Notes: generated by a model from the sequence alone, not told the origin. A DNA stretch of 32,747 nt from Solirubrobacterales bacterium (GCA_019240655.1 JAFAXX010000082.1:1-32747); one strand, 5' to 3'. Counted from the first letter of the stretch, positions 8,022 through 15,813 are shown. Program-made: numbers and translations.

Positions 8022-8351
8022 TAGCAGGCCGGTAAGCCGGATCCTGTCGTGAGCAGTCATCCATCTGCGCGGCCTACCCGGACCTTGGCGGGCCACCTAC
8101 GAACGGTCCTGCTTGGCCTAGCATCGGGTGGGGTTTACCTGGCCGCCGCGTCACCGCGACGCCGGTGCGCTCTTACCGCACCATTTCACCCTTGCCGGCC
8201 TGAAGCTCTGCAGCGGCTCCAGGCTTAGGCGGTGTCTTTTCTGTGGCACTTTCCCGCGGGTTTCCCCGGGTCGGCGTTACCGACCACCCTGCCCTGCGAT
8301 GTCCGGACTTTCCTCGAAGGTCGTTCCACCTCCGCGACTGCTTGGCCTGCG
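8022..8351 (-). ncRNA. rnpB: RNase P RNA (bacterial type A)
   Basis: The catalytic RNA that removes 5' leaders from pre-tRNAs. Recognised on the minus strand by the conserved GAGGAAAGTCCGGAC near the 5' end, the internal GGGTGAAATGGTGCGGTAAGAG and AAACCCCACCCG segments, GGTAGGCCGCGCAGATGGATGA, and the 3' ACAGGATCCGGCTTAC (the usual form is ACAGAA-CCGGCTTA). Terminal helix P1 is formed by GCAGGCC at the 5' end and GGCCTGC at the 3' end, which fixes the ends to within a few nucleotides. Length is about 330 nt. A hairpin terminator follows at once and a TATGCT -10 element precedes the predicted start by about 7 nt. Open frames across it are not genes. Confidence 0.95.
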
Positions 8352-8357
8352 TCGATC

Positions 8358-8363
8358 AGCATA
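8358..8363 (-). promoter_or_regulatory. Putative -10 element for rnpB
   Basis: TATGCT on the minus strand, ending about 6-7 nt before the predicted 5' end of RNase P RNA, in the short gap after the zinc-ribbon gene. No convincing -35 hexamer is seen. Confidence 0.4.
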
Positions 8364-8370
8364 GCCGCCG

Positions 8371-8592
8371 TCACGCGAGCGTGGCGCCGCACGCGCGGCA
8401 GCTACCCCCGATCGGCAGCGCATGGGCCCCGTAGTCCGGGCGCATCTCCGCACCGCATACCGGGCAATCCACGGGGCGATGGGCGATCAGACCCTCCCAC
8501 GCGCGCACGAGTCGCTCGTCCAACCCCGGCTCCCCGCCCGCCTCAGGGAACAGCGTCGGCGCATCACGCTGCCGGGTCGCTACGGCGCTCAT
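8371..8592 (-). CDS. Small zinc-ribbon protein
   Basis: A 73-aa protein starting 13 nt after the lexA stop, so probably the second gene of the lexA transcript. Its C-terminal half has two Cys pairs, CPVC and CRAC, spaced by about 20 residues as in rubredoxin-like zinc ribbons; the N-terminal half (PTLFPEAGGEPGLDERLVRAWEGL) looks helical. A weak GGGA precedes the ATG. Zinc ribbons of this size often bind nucleic acid or other proteins. I do not recognise a named family. Its position directly after lexA suggests it may be SOS-controlled, which is inference. Confidence 0.65.
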   Translation of the reverse strand: MSAVATRQRDAPTLFPEAGGEPGLDERLVRAWEGLIAHRPVDCPVCGAEMRPDYGAHALPIGGSCRACGATLA

Positions 8593-8605
8593 CGTCGTCC
8601 CAGCC

Positions 8606-9217
8606 TCATGGAAGGCTCCGCATCAGCCCGACCACCTTGCCGAGGACCTGAACCTCCCGACTGCGGATCGGCTCCATGGCGTCGTTCTCAGGCTGTAGGC
8701 GTACGTGATCCGACTCTCGGAAGAATCGCTTGACCGTCGCCTCCTCGCCGATCAGCGCCACGACGATCTCCCCGTCGACCGCCGTCTGCTGCGGCTTGAC
8801 CACCACGAGGTCACCCTCGAGGATGCCGGCGTCCTTCATCGATTCGCCCCTTACTCGCAGCACGTAGGCGCCGTCGTCGCCGCCGGCGCACGCCGGCGCC
8901 GGCACGTAGTCCTCGATGTTCTCCTCCGCCAGTATCGGCTGGCCGGCCGCCACCTGCCCGACCAGCGGCAGACCTGGCCGGACGAGGCTGCGGACGCCCT
9001 GGACCGTCTTGTCGAGCAGCTCGATTGCGCGCGGCTTGGAGGGATCCCGACGCAACAGGCCGATCCGCTCGAGGTTGGCCAGATGCGCGTGGACGGTCGA
9101 GGACGAGGCCAGCCCAACCGCCTTGCCGATATCCCGCACCGTCGGCGGGTAACCGTACTTGGCCGAATATCGCTTGATGAAGTCGAAGATTTCCTGTTGG
9201 CGCTTGGTCAAGTCCAT
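8606..9217 (-). CDS. lexA: LexA, SOS-response transcriptional repressor
   Basis: A 203-aa full-length LexA. The N-terminal winged helix-turn-helix covers LTKRQQEIFDFIKRY through TVHAHLANLERIGLL; a linker leads to the S24-type self-cleavage domain. The cleavage site is Ala91-Gly92 (VAAGQP), the catalytic Ser is Ser126 (GESMKDAGI) and the general-base Lys is Lys163 (ATVKRF). LexA represses DNA-damage genes and cleaves itself on activated RecA filaments. GAGGAG precedes the ATG. A perfect LexA box lies about 44 nt upstream, so autoregulation is expected. A zinc-ribbon gene follows in the same direction. Confidence 0.97.
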   Translation of the reverse strand: MDLTKRQQEIFDFIKRYSAKYGYPPTVRDIGKAVGLASSSTVHAHLANLERIGLLRRDPSKPRAIELLDKTVQGVRSLVRPGLPLVGQVAAGQPILAEENIEDYVPAPACAGGDDGAYVLRVRGESMKDAGILEGDLVVVKPQQTAVDGEIVVALIGEEATVKRFFRESDHVRLQPENDAMEPIRSREVQVLGKVVGLMRSLP

Positions 9218-9260
9218 GCGTTCACTCCTCGCTCGGTTGACGCGGTGACCCGGGTACCTG

Positions 9261-9274
9261 CGAACACGTGTTCG
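9261..9274 (-). promoter_or_regulatory. LexA (SOS) box
   Basis: CGAACACGTGTTCG, a perfect 14-bp palindrome matching the Gram-positive/actinobacterial CGAAC-N4-GTTCG consensus, in the lexA promoter region. Binding of LexA here would autoregulate lexA. It is the only such site noticed in the window. Confidence 0.93.
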
Positions 9275-9476
9275 GGACTGTAGCGCCGGGCGTGGACAGA
9301 CTCAACAACACGCCTACCCGATCTCGCCCTCGGGCGTTCACGAGCGCCCGTTCCAGCCGGCACGAAACCGGCACGGCTCCCGCGGCGTGCGCCATGGCAC
9401 GCATGTCGAGAGCTGCGCGTTCCGGCCCCGGAACGCGGTTTCGGTCGCGTGCGCCGGGCTATACTCCGCGGGCCGA

Positions 9477-9554
<78 letters not shown>

Positions 9555-9561
<7 letters not shown>

Positions 9562-9642
9562 CATCGTAAAGCCCCGCACAGCGGGGCTTTTTCGCTGCTG
9601 GGCGCACATCGTAAGCCCCGCACAGCGGGGCTTTACGCTGCT
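9555..9642 (+). repeat. Tandem duplication of the tRNA-Leu 3' end and terminator
   Basis: Two directly adjacent copies, 9555-9599 and 9600-9642, share GGGCGCACATCGTAA, the GCCCCGCACAGCGGGG hairpin and a CGCTGCT tail. They differ only by a few A/T residues around the hairpin. The first copy includes the last seven tRNA bases. Such a repeat is what remains when a tRNA 3' end is duplicated by site-specific integration and excision or by replication slippage; no integrase gene is present. Confidence 0.85.
9568..9592 (+). terminator. Rho-independent terminator of tRNA-Leu
   Basis: AAAGCCCCGC-ACA-GCGGGGCTTT, a 10-bp stem with a 3-nt loop followed by further T residues, directly after the tRNA. The second hairpin at 9613-9634 is its duplicate and lacks the T-run. 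Confidence 0.9.
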
Positions 9643-10257
9643 CTGGTCAGCCTTGCGGGCACGACGGCACGTGGATGCATCCGGGCGAAACGAGAAGCCG
9701 GCGCTGGCTCGATTCCTGCCAACGCCGACCGCCGGTTCGGACGGGAGGTGGAGCGGTGCATCCGTTCAACGCGCGCTCTTGCCTTCCGTGAGGATGCAGA
9801 AGCATACGGTTACGGCGGCGAGGCGCCCCGGGCGGTTGTCCACGCGCGCGCGCTCGAGGACCGTGGTCCAGGCCGTCGTCGTTCGCAGCGACCGGCCTCG
9901 CTGGACGTCCGCCGACAGTTTCGTTCCCCGTGGCGGCCTCGCTTTGACGTCCGCCGACAGTTTCGTTCCCCGTGGCGGCCTCGCTTGACGTCCGCCGACA
10001 GTTTCGTTCCCCGTGGCGACGCGAGACCGGTCCCGAGGACCATAACTCTCGCTCAGCGACCAGGATCGCGGCCGCGGCGCTGACGCGCGCGCGCCGGGGA
10101 ACGTTTTCGTCGCGCGGGGGCACGACGTTACGGCAGCGGCGACGCCAGCACTCACGGTCAGCCCAACGGTAAGAACGCCTACGTCGCGATCAATCAGCGT
10201 GAAGCACCGCCTGGCAATCCGTGCCGAGGTGGCCGCGCCGCATTGAAGCCGCAACGC
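9643..10257. other. Gene-free stretch between tRNA-Leu and the RHH cassette
   Basis: About 600 bp without a convincing gene. Open frames exist on both strands but encode Arg/Pro/Ser-rich peptides, lack ribosome binding sites and run through the triple 41-bp repeat. No transposase, integrase or RNA gene is recognised. The stretch is bounded on the left by the duplicated tRNA end. Confidence 0.6.
9894..10017. repeat. Three tandem copies of a 41-42 bp unit
   Basis: Copies at 9894-9934, 9935-9976 and 9977-10017 start with GGCCTCGCT and end with TTTCGTTCCCCGTGGC. They are near-identical, differing mainly by one or two bases at the T-run after GCCTCGC (CTGGAC, CTTTGAC, CTTGAC). There are no spacers between copies, so this is a head-to-tail tandem repeat, not a CRISPR array. 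The unit length is not a multiple of three in every copy, which argues against coding. Confidence 0.9.
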
Positions 10258-10308
10258 GGCATCAAGACGGCGCTTGACTTGATGCCATAGCGATGCCAGA
10301 ATGGTGTC
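10258..10308 (+). promoter_or_regulatory. Promoter and multi-half-site operator of the RHH/ABC cassette
   Basis: TTGACT (10274-10279) and CAGAAT (10297-10302) are 17 bp apart and place transcription start on or next to the A of the ATG at 10309, with no Shine-Dalgarno: a leaderless mRNA is predicted. Overlaid on the promoter are GATGCCA-like half-sites: GGCATCAAG (10258-10266, inverted) and CTTGATGCC (10278-10286) form a perfect 9-bp inverted repeat, followed by CGATGCCAG and the inverted TGGTGTCA touching the start codon. This arrangement fits autorepression by the ribbon-helix-helix protein encoded first. Confidence 0.7.
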
Positions 10309-10836
10309 ATGGAACTTCAAGCGTATGTAGACAACCTCCGCCAGCAGCTGGCGGCGGCCGCCTCGGCCGGCGGCGAGGAAGCGCTGTCGCTCGCACAGCG
10401 TTTGACGCCGGCGCTGGAATCCGCCGTGCGACTGACCCTGCTGGACGCGCTTTCCGCGGCGGCGGCCGAAATCACGAGCGAGCTGGCGCCTGGCTCGGTC
10501 GAGCTGCGCCTGCACGGGAGCGAGCCGGAGTTCAGGGTCACGGTGGCACCGGCCGAGCCGGCGGGCGAGCAGGCCGATAGCCGAGAGCTGACCGGCGGGT
10601 GGGCCACGAGCGCCGCCCCGGCCGCGGCCGGAGAGGGCGGGATCGCGCGGATCAACCTGCGGCTACCAGACCAGCTCAAGAGCCAGGTCGAGCAAAGCGC
10701 CGACCGCGAGGGCTTGTCGACCAACGCGTGGCTCGTACGCGCGGTCGCGGCGGCCGTCGACCGCGGTCATCCGGGGCCCCGGCGCGAGCAACGGACCGCC
10801 CGCTCGGGCCAGCGCTACACGGGCTGGGGGCGCTGA
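10309..10836 (+). CDS. Ribbon-helix-helix (HicB/Arc-like) regulator
   Basis: A 175-aa protein. Residues about 112-150 form a ribbon-helix-helix DNA-binding unit: a beta strand INLRLPDQL then helices KSQVEQSADREGLSTNAWLVRAVAAAVDRG, as in HicB/Arc/ParD-type proteins. The N-terminal 60 residues are predicted helical and the middle is Ala/Glu-rich. HicB-like proteins repress their own operons as dimers. There is no HicA toxin next to it; the genes downstream encode a DUF4097 protein and an ABC transporter. The half-site array over the promoter is the natural target. The C-terminal tail is basic (GPRREQRTARSGQRYTGWGR). Translation probably starts on a leaderless message. The role as cassette repressor is inferred from domain and position. 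Confidence 0.82.
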   Translation: MELQAYVDNLRQQLAAAASAGGEEALSLAQRLTPALESAVRLTLLDALSAAAAEITSELAPGSVELRLHGSEPEFRVTVAPAEPAGEQADSRELTGGWATSAAPAAAGEGGIARINLRLPDQLKSQVEQSADREGLSTNAWLVRAVAAAVDRGHPGPRREQRTARSGQRYTGWGR

Positions 10837-10898
10837 GCGCCGCGGCGGCCATCGGAAAACGGGCTGACTGAAAAACAACGACTCACAGGACAACCGAC

Positions 10899-11789
10899 AT
10901 GTCTCACTTCGAAACACCACAACCGATTTCGGTCGTGCTCGAGTTGCGCGTGGCCGACGTTCGCGTTGCCGCCGGGGAGCGTGCGGACACGATCGTCCAG
11001 GTACGGCCGAGCGACTCGTCCAGGCGCGACGACGTGACCGCGGCCGAGCACACGCGCGTCGAGTACGCCGACGGCACGCTGCTGGTCAAGGGACCGCGCC
11101 GGCTGCGGGAGTGGAGCCCGTTCAGCGACGGCGGCTCGATCGATGTCGACATCGAGCTTCCCGCCGGCTCGGATCTGAGCGGCCGCACGGCGGCCGGCGG
11201 GTTTCGCTGCAGCGGTTCGCTCGGGCGCTGCGAGCTGAAGAGCAGCGCCGGCGCGATCAGCCTTGATCGGGCCACGCGTGTGAAGCTGGCAACGGCCGGC
11301 GACATCAGACTCGAGCGGGTGACCGGGGACGCCGAGCTGGCGACTGCCGCGGGCGATGTGCGCGCCGGCGAGATCGACGGCTCGGCGGTGATCAAGAACT
11401 CCAACGGCGACACCCGGATCGGTGCGGTCGGCGGCGATCTCCGGGTCAAGGCGGCCAACGGCGACATCCACGTCGAGCACTCGCGCGGCTCGGTCAGCGC
11501 CAAGACCGCCAACGGCCACATCCGCGTCGGGAGCATCCACCGCGGGTCGCTCGTCGCGGAGACCGCAACCGGGCGCATCGAGGTCGGGATCGCCGGCGGG
11601 GTTGCCGCCTGGCTCGACCTCCACACGCACTACGGCCACGTCCACAACGGCCTCGATGCCACCGAGGGTCCCGGGTCAGCCGACGAGCAGGTCGAAGTAC
11701 GGGCGAGGACGGGATTCGGCGACATCACGATCCGCCGCGAGGCCGAGCGCAGCGACGAGCTCGTTTCGGGAGGGAGAGAGGGAGCATGA
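10899..11789 (+). CDS. DUF4097 family beta-strand repeat protein
   Basis: A 296-aa protein of short repeating beta strands in the DUF4097 (adhesin-like) pattern: GDIRLERVTGDAELATAAGDVRA, GDTRIGAVGGDLRVKAANGDI and GSVSAKTANGHIRVGSI, predicting a right-handed beta solenoid. There is no signal peptide or membrane segment, so it appears cytoplasmic despite the adhesin label. It begins 62 bp after the regulator and its stop overlaps the ABC ATPase start (ATGA). An AGGA precedes the ATG. Its function is unknown; persistent linkage to a regulator and an ABC exporter suggests a scaffold or sensor for envelope stress or the exported molecule. Confidence 0.85.
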   Translation: MSHFETPQPISVVLELRVADVRVAAGERADTIVQVRPSDSSRRDDVTAAEHTRVEYADGTLLVKGPRRLREWSPFSDGGSIDVDIELPAGSDLSGRTAAGGFRCSGSLGRCELKSSAGAISLDRATRVKLATAGDIRLERVTGDAELATAAGDVRAGEIDGSAVIKNSNGDTRIGAVGGDLRVKAANGDIHVEHSRGSVSAKTANGHIRVGSIHRGSLVAETATGRIEVGIAGGVAAWLDLHTHYGHVHNGLDATEGPGSADEQVEVRARTGFGDITIRREAERSDELVSGGREGA

Positions 11790-12766
11790 GTGATGCAGTC
11801 GAGGTACACGGGCTCGGCAAGCGCGTCGGAGAGGTGGTCGCGCTGGCCGGGCTTGACCTGACCGTGCCCGCCGGAACCGTGTTCGGGCTGCTCGGCCCGA
11901 ACGGAGCCGGCAAGACGACGCTCGTGCGGATCCTGGCGACGCTGCTCGAGCCGAGCAGCGGCCGGGCGGCGGTCCTCGGCCACGACGTCGTGCGGGAGCC
12001 GCTTGCCGTCCGGCGGCGGATCGGCCTGGCGGGTCAGTTCGCGGCGGTCGACGAGGAGCTCACCGGCCGCGAGAACGTCGAGATGATCGCGCGCCTCTAC
12101 CGGCTGCCTGTCGGCGACGCCCGCCGGCGCGCGGCCGACGTGCTCGAGCGGTTCGAGCTCCTCGAGGCCGCCGACCGTCGCGTCTCGACGTACTCCGGCG
12201 GGATGCGCCGTCGGCTCGATCTCGCCGCTGGACTGATCGGACGGCCGCCGGTCGTGCTGCTCGACGAGCCGACCGCCGGACTGGACCCGAGGTCGCGCCA
12301 GGAGCTGTGGTGGATCGTCGACGAGCTACGACGGGACGGGACCACGGTGCTGCTGACGACCCAGTACCTCGAGGAGGCGGACCGGCTGGCGCAACGCATC
12401 GGCGTCGTGCACCATGGCCGGATCGCCGCACACGGCACCGCGGCCGAGCTGAAGGCGGCGGTCGGCGCGACGATCCTGAGCGTCCGCCTCGCCGACCGCG
12501 CCACCGCGCGTGATGCCGCTGCGGCGCTTGTCGGCCTCGGCGGCGCCGAGCAGCCTCACCTTGACGCTGCCGACGGCGAGATCCGCCTGGCCGTCGAGGA
12601 TCCGGGCGCATCGGCGGAGGCGGTGCGGAGGCTCGACGCCCGGCGCCTCGAGATCGCATCCGTCGAGCTGCATCAGCCGACGCTCGACGACGTGTTCCTG
12701 GCCCTGACCGGCCACCCCGCCGAGAAGCAACCAACCGAACCGACACTCGAACAGGAGGCCGCGTGA
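11786..12766 (+). CDS. ABC transporter ATP-binding protein (DrrA/daunorubicin-resistance type)
   Basis: A 326-aa ATPase. Walker A GPNGAGKTT (residues 38-46), Q-loop GQFAAVDEELTGREN, signature YSGGMRRRLDLA, Walker B VVLLDEPTAGLD and the switch region LLTTQYLEEAD (Gln where many have His) are present. A C-terminal extension after about residue 230 (DUF4162-like, with QPTLDDVFLALTG) is typical of DrrA proteins. Together with the permease that follows it should form an exporter of lipophilic compounds or antibiotics. The start overlaps the DUF4097 stop by 4 nt, and the stop overlaps the permease start region, so the three are co-translated. Confidence 0.95.
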   Translation: MSDAVEVHGLGKRVGEVVALAGLDLTVPAGTVFGLLGPNGAGKTTLVRILATLLEPSSGRAAVLGHDVVREPLAVRRRIGLAGQFAAVDEELTGRENVEMIARLYRLPVGDARRRAADVLERFELLEAADRRVSTYSGGMRRRLDLAAGLIGRPPVVLLDEPTAGLDPRSRQELWWIVDELRRDGTTVLLTTQYLEEADRLAQRIGVVHHGRIAAHGTAAELKAAVGATILSVRLADRATARDAAAALVGLGGAEQPHLDAADGEIRLAVEDPGASAEAVRRLDARRLEIASVELHQPTLDDVFLALTGHPAEKQPTEPTLEQEAA

Positions 12767-13569
12767 TGAGCGCCAGCGCACAAGCAATTCCGTCCCGCGG
12801 CCGCGTCACGCTGGCCGAGACAGCGGCCGACAGCCGCGTGATGGCGACGCGCCAGCTGCGCAAGGTGCTCCGCCGGCCGATGTATGTCGTCTACCTGTTC
12901 GTGCAGCCGGTGATCTTCGTGCTCTTGTTCCGCTACGTGTTCGGAGGGGCGATCAAGGCTCCTCACGTGAGCTATGTCAACTACCTGATGCCCGGCATCA
13001 TCGTGATGACGGCGATCTTCGGAGCGCTGACGACCGGGCTCGGGCTCACCGAGGACCTCAAGGCCGGGGTCGTCGACCGCTTCCGGTCGCTGCCGATTGC
13101 ACGGTCGGCGGTGCTGATCGGACGCACCGCGGCCGACTTGACGGTAAACGTCATCAGCCTGATCGTGATGCTGCTGATCGGGTTCGCGGTCGGCTTCCGG
13201 CCGAGCCAGCCGGTCTACCAAGTGGCGCTGGCATTTGCGCTCGTGCTCGCGTTCGCGTACGTATTCTCGTGGATCAGCGCGTATGTGGGCCTCGCCGTGC
13301 GCGACCCGGAGACCGCGCAGTCGGTCGGCTTCATCTGGGTGTTCCCACTGGTGTTTGCCTCCTCCGCGTTCGTCCCGACCAGCTCGATGCCCGGGGTTCT
13401 GCACACGTTTGCCGATGTCAACCCGGTGAGCCTCACCGTCAACGCCACGCGAGCCCTGACCGTCGGCCACGCGCACGCGCTGGGGCCCGGGCTGGCGACA
13501 CTCGCGTGGCTTGGTGGCCTGCTGATGGTGTTCGTCCCGCTCGCGGTCAGGAAGTTCCGCCGCGCCTGA
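12766..13569 (+). CDS. ABC-2 type exporter permease (DrrB-like)
   Basis: A 267-aa membrane protein. ATG is preferred over the GTG one codon earlier because AGGAGG ends 7 nt upstream. It has about six membrane segments: VVYLFVQPVIFVLLFRYVFG, the region around YLMPGIIVMTAIFGALTTG, LTVNVISLIVMLLIGFAVG, VALAFALVLAFAYVFSWISAY, IWVFPLVFASSAFVPTSSMP and the final LGGLLMVFVPLAV. The motif EDLKAGVVDRFRSLPI and the NPVSLTVNATRAL segment are characteristic of ABC-2 permeases. It is the last gene of the cassette; a roughly 290-bp gene-free gap with no clear terminator follows before the convergent symporter. Confidence 0.94.
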   Translation: MSASAQAIPSRGRVTLAETAADSRVMATRQLRKVLRRPMYVVYLFVQPVIFVLLFRYVFGGAIKAPHVSYVNYLMPGIIVMTAIFGALTTGLGLTEDLKAGVVDRFRSLPIARSAVLIGRTAADLTVNVISLIVMLLIGFAVGFRPSQPVYQVALAFALVLAFAYVFSWISAYVGLAVRDPETAQSVGFIWVFPLVFASSAFVPTSSMPGVLHTFADVNPVSLTVNATRALTVGHAHALGPGLATLAWLGGLLMVFVPLAVRKFRRA

Positions 13570-13855
13570 ACCGCCGCAACGCCACGCCCGATCAGCCCCG
13601 CACGCCCCGCCCCATCGGCCCACCGGCGCGAACGCAAGCGGATCCCCGCGGGTGGGGCGCTCGCTTTCGGGGGTGGCGCCAGGTGGTTTGAGATGGGTCG
13701 GACCGCGGCGCGCCGCGCTCAAGCCGGGCGAGTCGGGATCGGCGCGCGGGAGCATCGCTCGGCCCGTTGCCGTTCGTGCCGGTGGGTGGCGCCTCCGGGC
13801 GGACGGGTGCCGCTGGCCGGGGGAGGCCGGTTGGCGCGGTGTTGGCGGTTGATTT

Positions 13856-15505
13856 CTATGCCGGCTGAGGCTCACCGACCTCGGCTGGAGGCAGCGGAGG
13901 ACCGGTCAGCTCCTCGTAGTCCGGGGCCCTGGTGCGGTCCTCGCCTCGCGGCGCCCGGAGTGCGTTCAGCACGACGCTCGCGACCAACACCACGATCACG
14001 TTGATGACGAGCGCGATGAAGCCGTGGTAGGCCTTGAAGTGCAGGCCGAAGTAGTGCCAGGAGTAGACGGAGCCGCCGAAGTGGTGCTGGTGCTTGGCCG
14101 GATTGGGGACGGCATACGCCATCAACGTTCCCGTGACCATCCCGGCCAGCCATCCGAGCAGCAGCGCCCAGCGATGGAGGAAGCGCGTGTAGAGACCGGA
14201 GACGATGGCTGGAAATGTCTGCAGGATCCAGACGCCGCCGAGCAGCTGCAGGTTGACCGAGAACTGTCCGCTCAGCGTCAGTACGAACACCACCGCGCCG
14301 AGCTTGACCAGCAGCGAGACAATCCTCGCCACGGCGGCTTCACGCTCCGGGGTGGCGTCCCGGTCGAAGTACTCCACCCAGACGTTGCGCGTGAACAGGT
14401 TGGCGGCGGCAATCGACATGATCGCTGCGGGTACCAGAGCGCCGATCGCGATGGCCGAGAACGCTATCCCCACGAACCAATGCGGGAACATCTTCTGGAA
14501 CGGCTCGGGTACGGCCAGGTTCGTGTTCGTCACCTTCACGTGCGCGGCGATGGCCATGTACCCGAGCAGCGCGATCAACCCGAGCAGAAAGCTGTAGGGA
14601 AACAGCAGCACTGAGTTGCGGCGGATCACGTTGCGGTTGCCGGTGGAGAGCACCGCGGTAATCGAGTGTGGGTACATGAAGAGCGCGAAGGCCGAGCCGA
14701 GCGCGAGCGTCCAGTACGCCGTCCCGCCTCCAGGCGGAAGGAGGAACGAGCCACCGGCCTTCTTGACCGCTGGCTGGGCGAAGTGCGCCTGGGTCACGCT
14801 GAAAATGTGGCCGTAGCCCCCGAGGCGGCTGGGGATGTAAATCACGGCCACGATCACGACGACGTAGATCAGCGCGTCCTTGACGAAGGCGATGAGCGCG
14901 GGCGCCCGCAGACCCGACGTGTACGTGTAGGCGGCGAGGATGGCAAAGGCGATGATCAGTGGAAGGTCCTTCTGCCACCCCGTCCCGGCGAGGCCCATGC
15001 TCTGCAAGACCGCTTCGATCCCGACCAGCTGCAGGGCGATGTAAGGCATCGTGGCGACGATCCCGGTGAGCGCCACCGCCAGCGCCAGCGTCGAGGAGCC
15101 AAAGCGCACGCGGATGAAGTCGGCCGGCGTGGCGGCGCCGTGCCGGTGCGCGACCGACCATAGGCGCGGCATGATCGCGAACACGAGCGGATAGACGATG
15201 ATCGTGTAGGGCACGGCGAAGAAGCCGAGCGCCCCGGCGCCGTAGAGCAGCGCCGGGATGGCGATGAACGTGTATGCGGTATAGAGATCGCCGCCGAGGA
15301 GGAACCAGCTGACGAAGGTGCCGAAGCGCCGGCCGCCTAGGCCCCACTCGTCGATGCTCGCGAGTGAAGGTGCCCGCCTCCATCGGACGGCCACGAATCC
15401 GATACCGGCCACAGACGCAAACAGCGCGATGAAGATCCCCAGCTCGAGACCGATGACGTGCTGTCCACCAGTCGCCGCCGGGACGATGTGCTGTGCCGAG
15501 ATCAC
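13856..15505 (-). CDS. Sodium:solute symporter (MctP-like monocarboxylate permease)
   Basis: A 549-aa polytopic protein of the SSS family with about 13 transmembrane segments. GTG is chosen as start because GGAGG lies 6 nt upstream and it overlaps the partner stop by 4 nt (GTGA); the longer open frame is a shadow of the partner gene. Family features include the early EWGLGGRRFGTFVSWFLLGGDLYTAYTF segment (unwound helix region), PADFIRVRFGS, and SAIAIGALVPAAIMSIAAANLFTRNVW. The upstream DUF3311 gene is the usual companion of MctP-type permeases, which take up lactate, pyruvate, acetate or similar acids. The substrate is inferred from that pairing. Confidence 0.9.
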   Translation of the reverse strand: MISAQHIVPAATGGQHVIGLELGIFIALFASVAGIGFVAVRWRRAPSLASIDEWGLGGRRFGTFVSWFLLGGDLYTAYTFIAIPALLYGAGALGFFAVPYTIIVYPLVFAIMPRLWSVAHRHGAATPADFIRVRFGSSTLALAVALTGIVATMPYIALQLVGIEAVLQSMGLAGTGWQKDLPLIIAFAILAAYTYTSGLRAPALIAFVKDALIYVVVIVAVIYIPSRLGGYGHIFSVTQAHFAQPAVKKAGGSFLLPPGGGTAYWTLALGSAFALFMYPHSITAVLSTGNRNVIRRNSVLLFPYSFLLGLIALLGYMAIAAHVKVTNTNLAVPEPFQKMFPHWFVGIAFSAIAIGALVPAAIMSIAAANLFTRNVWVEYFDRDATPEREAAVARIVSLLVKLGAVVFVLTLSGQFSVNLQLLGGVWILQTFPAIVSGLYTRFLHRWALLLGWLAGMVTGTLMAYAVPNPAKHQHHFGGSVYSWHYFGLHFKAYHGFIALVINVIVVLVASVVLNALRAPRGEDRTRAPDYEELTGPPLPPAEVGEPQPA

Positions 15506-15813
15506 CGCACGCCTCCAGCGTTCTCCCGCGGGGCCGGCGGCGGCGGCGCGGAGGTGCTGCGCAATGTGGTGAGCAGATAGACGATGCCGGTGATCACCAT
15601 CGCGGCCAGGATCCACAAGAGCTGGAACCAGTAGAAGAACGGGACGCCGAAAAGCTTCGGCGCGAGCCGCCCGTAAATGCTCGGCACGAGGATGACCACG
15701 CACTCCAACACCAGAAGCGCATAGGCGAGCCGCCGTATCGCGCCGGGGCCGCGCTCGCGCCGGATCTCAGCATCCCGTGGCCGCTCGGTTACAAGAACGC
15801 GATCTGAAGCCAT
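15502..15813 (-). CDS. DUF3311 small membrane protein, symporter partner
   Basis: A 103-aa protein with two transmembrane helices (LAYALLVLECVVILVPSIYG and FYWFQLLWILAAMVITGIVYLLTTL) and the PSIYGRLAPKLFGVPFFYWFQL loop typical of DUF3311. The ATG has GGGAGGT at good spacing. The stop codon overlaps the symporter GTG, implying coupled translation. DUF3311 proteins accompany SSS-family transporters and probably act as an accessory subunit; no enzymatic motif is present. Its C-terminus is Pro-rich and faces the cytoplasm by the positive-inside rule. Confidence 0.88.
   Translation of the reverse strand: MASDRVLVTERPRDAEIRRERGPGAIRRLAYALLVLECVVILVPSIYGRLAPKLFGVPFFYWFQLLWILAAMVITGIVYLLTTLRSTSAPPPPAPRENAGGVR

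Noticed and set aside
8128-8733. Plus-strand frames over 8128-8733
   Set aside because: They overlap RNase P RNA and run antisense to the zinc-ribbon and lexA genes, with no supporting motifs.
9894-10017. CRISPR array
   Set aside because: The repeats are directly adjacent with no spacers, only three copies exist, and no cas gene is present.
10309-10836. HicAB toxin-antitoxin system
   Set aside because: Only the HicB-like DNA-binding part is present; no HicA-like small protein lies on either side and the downstream genes encode a DUF4097 protein and an ABC exporter.
13570-13855. Possible terminator or small gene after the permease
   Set aside because: The frames are Arg/Pro-rich without a ribosome binding site, and no stable stem with a T-run could be found.
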